Positions 58,299-64,000 of a stretch of DNA of 64,000 nucleotides are shown piece after piece. Numbering within the stretch: the stretch's first letter is position 1; each line of letters opens with the position of its first letter. The notes under the pieces are model-generated. The model was not told the DNA's origin. It ran no database searches and was given only the letters and a program-made list of their open reading frames with translations. The stretch covers positions 199,203,001 through 199,267,000 of the forward strand of contig NC_135786.1 in the NCBI RefSeq assembly GCF_051106095.1, written 5' to 3'. The translations under genes and the position numbers were made by a program. The DNA is from Pogona vitticeps (lineage: Eukaryota; Chordata; Lepidosauria; Squamata; Agamidae).

Positions 58299-58642
58299 GA
58301 GTTCTTTTTGGTCTTCTTTTGTTTGTTGCACTGACCAGATCAGGAATGGGGAGAGACCCCCACAACTAATTACCATCTATTGGATATTTGGGGGTTTCCT
58401 TCACTTTAGATGAATAAACAAGGGGGGAGTAGTGACAGCTACTAATTCCAGGTGATATAAAGGTCAAACTTCCCCAGTAGCTTTTTATAGAGGCTAGCCA
58501 GGGAATAAGCTTTACAAACACAAAGAAGATGAAACAGAATACTGGCCATTAACAGTTAATGAGATAGGAGTTTCTCAGTTGTGGGGGTCTCTCCCCATTC
58601 CTGATCTGGGCACTGCAACAAACAGAAGACCAAAAAGAACTC
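58299..58642. mobile_element. Unassigned foldback element with near-identical 66-69 bp arms
   Basis: Arm 58299-58367 starts GAGTTCTTTTTGGTCTTC and ends AGAGACCCCCACAACT. Arm 58577-58642 is its reverse complement with two substitutions and one 3-base gap. The unique interior is about 210 bp and AT-rich, with no coding frame. The arms are far more alike than those of the hairpin at 13195, so the element is young or its arms have been corrected. No certain target duplication was found; I cannot assign a superfamily. Confidence 0.75.
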
Positions 58643-59809
58643 CAGTCTCTATTTAACATTTATATAGGTTATCTGGCAACAAAGGTTTCTGGTTGAATTG
58701 AAACATAGATTAATAAAACGCAATATTAGAAACAGTAACTATGGGAGAGCAAAATGAAGCATAGAGTTGTTGACTACTGAGTTTCACAGCATAGTTCAAA
58801 TACAGATCAGACATGCAAGAGGTTAAAAGTTAAGTCCAAAACTTTTTAAAAGCCAGAGAGAATGTTAAAAGGGCTTTCACCTGGTGACAAAATGACCATA
58901 AAGTGTCAGAGGATCCTGTCTGATGCCACTGCTGGAAAGACCATTTCCCTGATTGCCACCACCTTAATTTGTTTGGTGGGGATACCAGGTGCAGGGCCTC
59001 TGAAGAGGATTTCAAGGTTCAGGTATGATTATATGGGTTCAGATAATCTTGTATTATGCACAAGATGTTATCATGGTACATAACATCCACTGATCTTGGA
59101 AAAGATCTAAAGCTATCTAAATCCAAGCATTAAAACAAAAACCTATGCTTTGAGTAAATTCAAAATGTGGCATACTTCAAACAAGATGTGAATAGATTAA
59201 AAAATGTTTTAAAGTGTGTGTTAATTCAGTTAGCCTTGTTAAAATGTTGCTCCTTAAAGACTCAGATACTATTTTGGGAGAGACCTTGACAGAAAAGTCA
59301 ACCATAACATTTCCATAAATTCCAATATAAACAAACAACGATATTAAATTTTAACATTGACTATTCATAAGCTTTTTTCCTATGCTTCTAGGTTCTCCTG
59401 TAGAAATAATTAGGCCATGTTGCATTAATTACCATTTTCTAGAATTCTTTCAGAATAATTGCCCCTGTTTATATATGACTTCATTAATTTCCCCCTATTG
59501 TACAATCCCTTGCTATACTTAGCCTTCAAGGTCTAGTGCTTGTTTCCAACCAGGTGTTTTCTGGAAGATATGTAAAAGCAAGTGCTTTTACTAGACATTT
59601 GTAGTGGATGAGTCTGTATTATAATTTATCATATATATTAAATTTATCAAACTAAAAAAAATCATATAACTAATATGTAACTAACACTTTGCACAGGTCC
59701 TCTGATTTGGTTCAGAGACTAGTTCAGAGCTCTGGACTGGATTTCAGTGTTGGTCCAGCAGAATCTGTGTCCCATTATATTTAGTCTGTGCTCTGGTTCT
59801 CAGTTGAAA
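58643..59809. other. Unassigned sequence, no gene seen
   Basis: No recognised repeat or exon. Confidence 0.45.
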
Positions 59810-60033
59810 GCTAGCTGGATAGCTCAGTGCTTTAGGTAGAGTCAGAGGTTGAGGGGTTCAGTTTCCCACGGTACCTCCTGGGAGTAGAGCCAGCCTGTGT
59901 GGCCTTGGGCAAGCTGTACAGTCCCAGGACACCTCCAGAAGAAGCAAATCATAAATCACTTCTGAGGAATCTCTACCTGAAAAACTCTAACAAAGGGTTG
60001 CCATTATGTCAGAACTGACTTGACGGCACAGGA
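59810..60033 (+). mobile_element. SINE-B
   Basis: AGCTAGCTGGATAGCTCAGT (A box side), GGGGTTCAGTTTCCC (B box), TGTGTGGCCTTGGGCAAGCT and the tail ATGTCAGAACTGACTTGACG followed by GCACAGGACA. Full length with modest divergence from the copies at 4516 and 49497. Confidence 0.88.
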
Positions 60034-61241
60034 CATTTGGCAGAGTGATAGACCCTAAATAGGAACATAAACATTCCAAATTCCATACAACTGACTTCAA
60101 GGGTTTGTGTACTAGGTACTTAAAAAAAAAAATCCTGACATTCTGAAGCAATTTTTATGCCGCTTTCAATCTGATGTGTGCCTTGAATCCAAACTGATTT
60201 GTAAATTTGCTTTGCTTCACAACAGAACTAAATCTGGCCATTCCACTTTGATCTGGACCTCATGCAAATCAGACCAAATCAAGCTGATTTGCTTAGTAAT
60301 TTGGGCTTTAGCTCAAACTCACACACAGTCCTAATTATTACTTCCTTTCTTCCCAAATGTTCTTGTTTAAATTGATTTTAGTGATGTTTTCTCACTACCT
60401 TGGGCAATAATTTTTGTAGTGAAAAGGCAAGATAAAATGAAAATAATGAGTTAATTAATTATTAATAACAAAATTCATATCAGGTACCCAGTTACTGGAA
60501 GGATGATTGGAGTCTAGTAGTTACATGCCATAATTCCATTAGCAGTTTTTCAAAATAGTTACTCACTATGGCATACCATCAAGGCATTTAAAGTTTATTC
60601 AAATATATTCTGGGAGGTGAATGGCTGATTTATGTCCATTCTACACATTGTAATTTGGCAAAGAAGCTCCTGTCACTGTGGGAACAAGTCTAAGGAAATT
60701 GTGTATGGATAGATCTATCACTATTTCCCATGACTATACACATCTCTTTTTTCACCCATGCTAACTGGCAGATGGTTCTGAAATCTTTACATCTACAGGT
60801 ATCCACCTGTAGCAATGAATTAAAAGACCAGCAGATGGACAGAACTTGAAAAAGAGAAACAAATTATCAGTTTAGCTCTGTTTGAAAATGTTAAAATGTA
60901 AGAATATGGATTCAATATTTCATTAAGAGCATCTGGATCTTATACCTGCTGGTATTCAGGGAAGTCCACAGTTGCCTGGGTTAAAATTATGCTAGTGTAT
61001 ATCAGTGAAAGGATATCTCTCTCTCTCTCTGCTATTGGATTATGCCTTTTTGTTACACCAGAGTCTCTATATTTAAAGTCACATTAAATAAAATAGAACA
61101 TTTCTGGTAAAATAACAAGGGGAAGTTATGCAACAATGATATTCAGTGATCTCATTGCAAGCTGCTTCCCAGTAAAGATTACAGCATTCATATTTTATAT
61201 CCCATTTTATTTTCATAAAAAGCTTCTCTATGATCATAAGA

Positions 61242-61245
<4 letters not shown>
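60034..61245. other. Unassigned sequence, no gene seen
   Basis: No recognised repeat or exon; a short (CT)n run at 61016-61030. Confidence 0.45.

Positions 61246-61314
<69 letters not shown>
61246..61314. repeat. (AG)n microsatellite
   Basis: About 34 uninterrupted AG units. The RE-repeat frames through it are artefacts. Confidence 0.98.
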
Positions 61315-61317
<3 letters not shown>

Positions 61318-62002
61318 GACCAAAGGCATATTTAGTCCATCATTCTCTTGCCATTTTGGCCAGCCAGTTGCCTGTGGGAAGGCTACAGGAAGAATATGTT
61401 CTGCTCATGTTCCCTAACAGCTAGTATTCAGAACCTTCTGCCTCTGAGACTGGAGGTAATATACAGCCGTCATGATGAGTAACTATTGATGGCTTTACCC
61501 ATCATTAATATCTTTAAAGGAAGGACTTCTTCACAAATAATCCTTATGTGCACGATAATCTATTTTGGTATACTTGATCTCTTAGTTCATGGGCCCTTTT
61601 CAGGCAATCATTAAAAAACAATGAATTCATTTGGAATTCCTTTGGCATTGTGAAAGCATACTCCATCCCTGATATACAAATGCACATCTCTTGATTCATT
61701 TTCATAGTGTAACCGTGCCCCTACTTGAGCAAATAAAGTACAGCAGTCAGGGGAAATAAAAAAAAATGGAAGGACAAAGAAATACTGTACTCTTGGTTAG
61801 TAGCTTTGCTGCCGCAGTCCCTACTTGATCAATGCCTTGCTACGCACCTCCAGCTTGAAAACAGACATACACAACAAGAACAACAAAAAAGAAAGAAAAA
61901 ATGAGAAGGAAAAGAAAAAGGCAAACTGCTGCAAAAACACATTCCAGTTAGAGGCCTTTAAAAAAAAAAACAAGTATAAAGCAGGACCAGAGGAAAGAAC
62001 AC
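61315..62002. other. Unassigned sequence, no gene seen
   Basis: A-rich stretches at 61880-61920; no recognised repeat or exon. Confidence 0.45.
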
Positions 62003-62180
62003 AGAGTGTTATAGTGGATAGAATGGTGGACTAGGACTTTATAGAGATTATGGTTCAAATCCATGCTCAGCCATGGAAACTCGCTAGGGGAAAAGAATTG
62101 GCAAAACTGCTCCTTAAATATCTCATGTACCTTGAAAGCCCTATTAGGGTTGCTATGAGTTGGTTCCAACTTGATGGCAC

Positions 62181-62258
<78 letters not shown>
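62003..62258 (+). mobile_element. tRNA-derived SINE (SINE-B related) with expanded (CAA)26 tail
   Basis: The head GTGTTATAGTGGATAGAATG and B box GGTTCAAATCCATGC are followed by CTCAGCCATGGAAACTCGCT. The tail is GGGTTGCTATGAGTTGGTTC, CAACTTGATGGCAC and 78 bp of CAA (62181-62258). The CAA run is the element's own 3' repeat, grown into a microsatellite; the polyglutamine and polyleucine frames over it are artefacts. Confidence 0.85.
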
Positions 62259-63429
62259 GGGCAGAGAAGATGCTATTTCTGATGCTATTGTGAACTGATC
62301 TATACAAATTTTGCATTAGAAGCCAACAAATCCATGGTAAATTCTCTCTCACACAAGCACTAAAGTAATTGGATTCAAAAGTGTAATGCAAAATGAGATC
62401 TGCAGAAGCCTAACAGAAAAGAAATAAATTTCAATACTTAACTCTATTGAAAGTGAAAACAATGCAACCAGCAGTCTAACACCCTCCCCTTGTACTCCCA
62501 ATATATGAAAAGTCAAACATCAAAAGAAAGAATAAATATCTACTAATAATAGGGACAGCAGAATTTATGTTTGACCTGAACATTTCCAGGATTTCAACAA
62601 TTGGGATTTCACTTTCATATTCCACGTGAGACTTGCTGGTGCCCTGTTTTCCTCCTCCCCAATTTTCAAAGTTTTGAACCTCTAAAGTGCTGAAGCAACA
62701 TTTTTGCACTTACAGAATTCTCAATCTAATTTGGGTGCTGCTTTAGGCTTTCTCAACGTGCTTCTGTTTGATTTAGAAATGAACTAATATCCTATTTTGT
62801 TGCATTTTCCTAATAAATTCTGAATACAAAACACATGCCTAACAAAATCCCTACTAAACCTGAGGTCACTAGGTTTCATCTAAGGACATGCAAGGTTGGC
62901 TATGTGGGCTGAACCGTTCTGTTCTCTACCACCTTGCACCTATTTGCACTTCCCCTGCATCTGCTGTCCAGGGAGTCTGCCATTTGATGGTAGGATGACC
63001 TTGCTGTTCCTGAGCAGTAAATACACTACTTGAGCAGAATAATGGCTCCCCGCTCTGTGTCAGCACTTCATATGATCATAGACAGCTGGTCATAGAGAAT
63101 CAGAAGGCTAGACTGCATCATCAAGATAAGCACTCTGATTTCCACACAAATTCCTCTGGAAGAGAAATAACATCCTGTCAATCTGCATTCGTTATGTCTG
63201 TAAGGTAAATGTTACACTTATGATTAGGACAGCCCAGCAAATTATTGTGGAAATTTAATTAAATATACCTTTATTTGTATTGTGTCTAATTTTCAGAAAG
63301 GCAGTAGTCAAACAGAATGTAAAAGTGGTCAGTAACAAAAATAAAATAATTAAATCTTGTGCATGAAATAAGCAGGAGACACAATCTATAATGAAGTCAA
63401 TAAAATCAAACCAAATAAAACAAGTGACA
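62259..63429. other. Unassigned sequence, no gene seen
   Basis: 62950-63300 is repeat-free, with AAATTATTGTGGAAATTTAA and other AT-rich blocks that could be conserved non-coding sequence. No exon seen. Confidence 0.4.
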
Positions 63430-63900
63430 GATCAATGGTAAAACATAACATGAGTGTTTTTAAATGGAAATGTGAACTAGATTGTACCAAAGGGGGCATG
63501 CTCTATATTTGTTGAGAATATGAAATTGTACAAAACATTTGGATCAACATATTAGATCTATGGATTCAGGTGATATTTCTTCTGCATGTTGATGTCAATG
63601 GGAGAATACACAAGTAACAATCCACCTTTTTTCTTATTTCCTATTGAATTGCTTAATTACTGCCTTGAAGGTCACTGCAATTATTACATTGACAAATCAT
63701 TTTTTTCAAGCAGTTTCCCAAGCTCTATGGGTGCATGACAGTATTGCCATGGATGAGAATGTGAATACCATATTAATGTCCAACACAATATTTTGGGATA
63801 TGCTGAATAAATTATTAGAACTTCTGTTTTCTGACTCCTTGTATAAGTTATGTGCAAAAGTGATGGTGCCAGCAGGGAACAATTGTCAGTTATCAAAAAT
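63430..63900 (+). mobile_element. Possible highly decayed L1 3' end
   Basis: Frames read MLYICWEYEIVQNIW, which resembles the L1 ORF2 HMWWECEKVQRFWK block at 24200, and LLNCLITALKVTAIITLTN, which resembles its LLTAARLIIA block in the right order and spacing. Identity is low and stops are frequent, so this is tentative. The last 100 bases of the window show nothing further. Confidence 0.35.
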
Positions 63901-64000
63901 TTTCTATTTCTATCATGCCCATAATCCTTTCATTGCACAGGAAACTGGGAGTTGCAGGATGGAAAAAGGAAGTCTTTGATTATTGAAAATCTAGCTAAAA

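Noticed and set aside
62050-62391. Polyglutamine and polyleucine frames
   Set aside because: Translation of the CAA tail of a SINE on either strand.

Overview
This window looks like an intergenic or deep-intronic stretch from a squamate reptile, most likely a lizard. The reasons are the repeat mix: BovB and related RTE LINE ends, a CR1 copy with the classic ATTCTATGAT-type 3' end, several CR1/L2-group (here 'L2-like') LINE pieces, an L1 remnant, hammerhead-bearing Penelope-like hairpins, two tRNA-derived SINE families, many small hAT-type and foldback DNA elements, and abundant long microsatellites. I found no host protein-coding gene, tRNA gene or rRNA gene that I could defend. The longest open frames lie in microsatellites or transposon remnants.

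Layout. 1-15 kb: mostly unassigned sequence with an hAT element carrying an nTCTAGAn-type target duplication (2.1 kb), a SINE-A with a small inverted-repeat element beside it (3.1-3.5 kb), a SINE-B and an RTE end (4.5-5.0 kb), a degenerate repeat cluster (8.8-9.3 kb), (CCTT)n and (AAAT)n arrays, and an imperfect 255-bp hairpin (13.2 kb). 15-31 kb: an L2-like LINE split by a Penelope-like hairpin (16.0-16.9 kb), a TIR element with internal foldback units that was itself hit by a SINE-A (18.4-19.1 kb), a four-motif trinucleotide array (21.1 kb), an L1 3' end (24 kb), a CR1 split by an ATG-tailed retroposon (27.4-28.9 kb), and an L2-like LINE interrupted by a MITE-like sequence (29.5-31.2 kb). 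31-44 kb: repeat-poor, with possible conserved regulatory blocks at 38.4-39.9 kb and a second Penelope-like hairpin with a 12-bp target duplication (41.0-41.3 kb). 45-64 kb: an L2-like endonuclease fragment (minus strand, 45-46 kb), a SINE-B inside an older opposite-strand SINE-B (49.4-49.9 kb), an L2-like end (50.3 kb), an LTR-element fossil (54.2-54.7 kb), a BovB with a 14-bp target duplication (55.6-56.0 kb), two neighbouring foldback elements (58.1-58.6 kb) and further SINE-B copies.

How the parts relate. The non-coding elements appear to pair with LINEs in the same window: SINE-A ends like the L2-like LINEs, and SINE-B ends like the RTE/BovB LINEs, as expected if they borrow those enzymes. 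The nesting gives a relative timeline: L2-like, CR1, old SINE-B and TIR elements first; then the Penelope-like hairpin, ATG-tail retroposon, younger SINE-B and SINE-A inside them. The most distinctive items are the hammerhead ribozyme motifs in both arms of the two Penelope-like hairpins, and a 344-bp foldback at 58.3 kb with nearly identical arms that I cannot assign to a family. All family names are from memory and pattern recognition; no database search was run.
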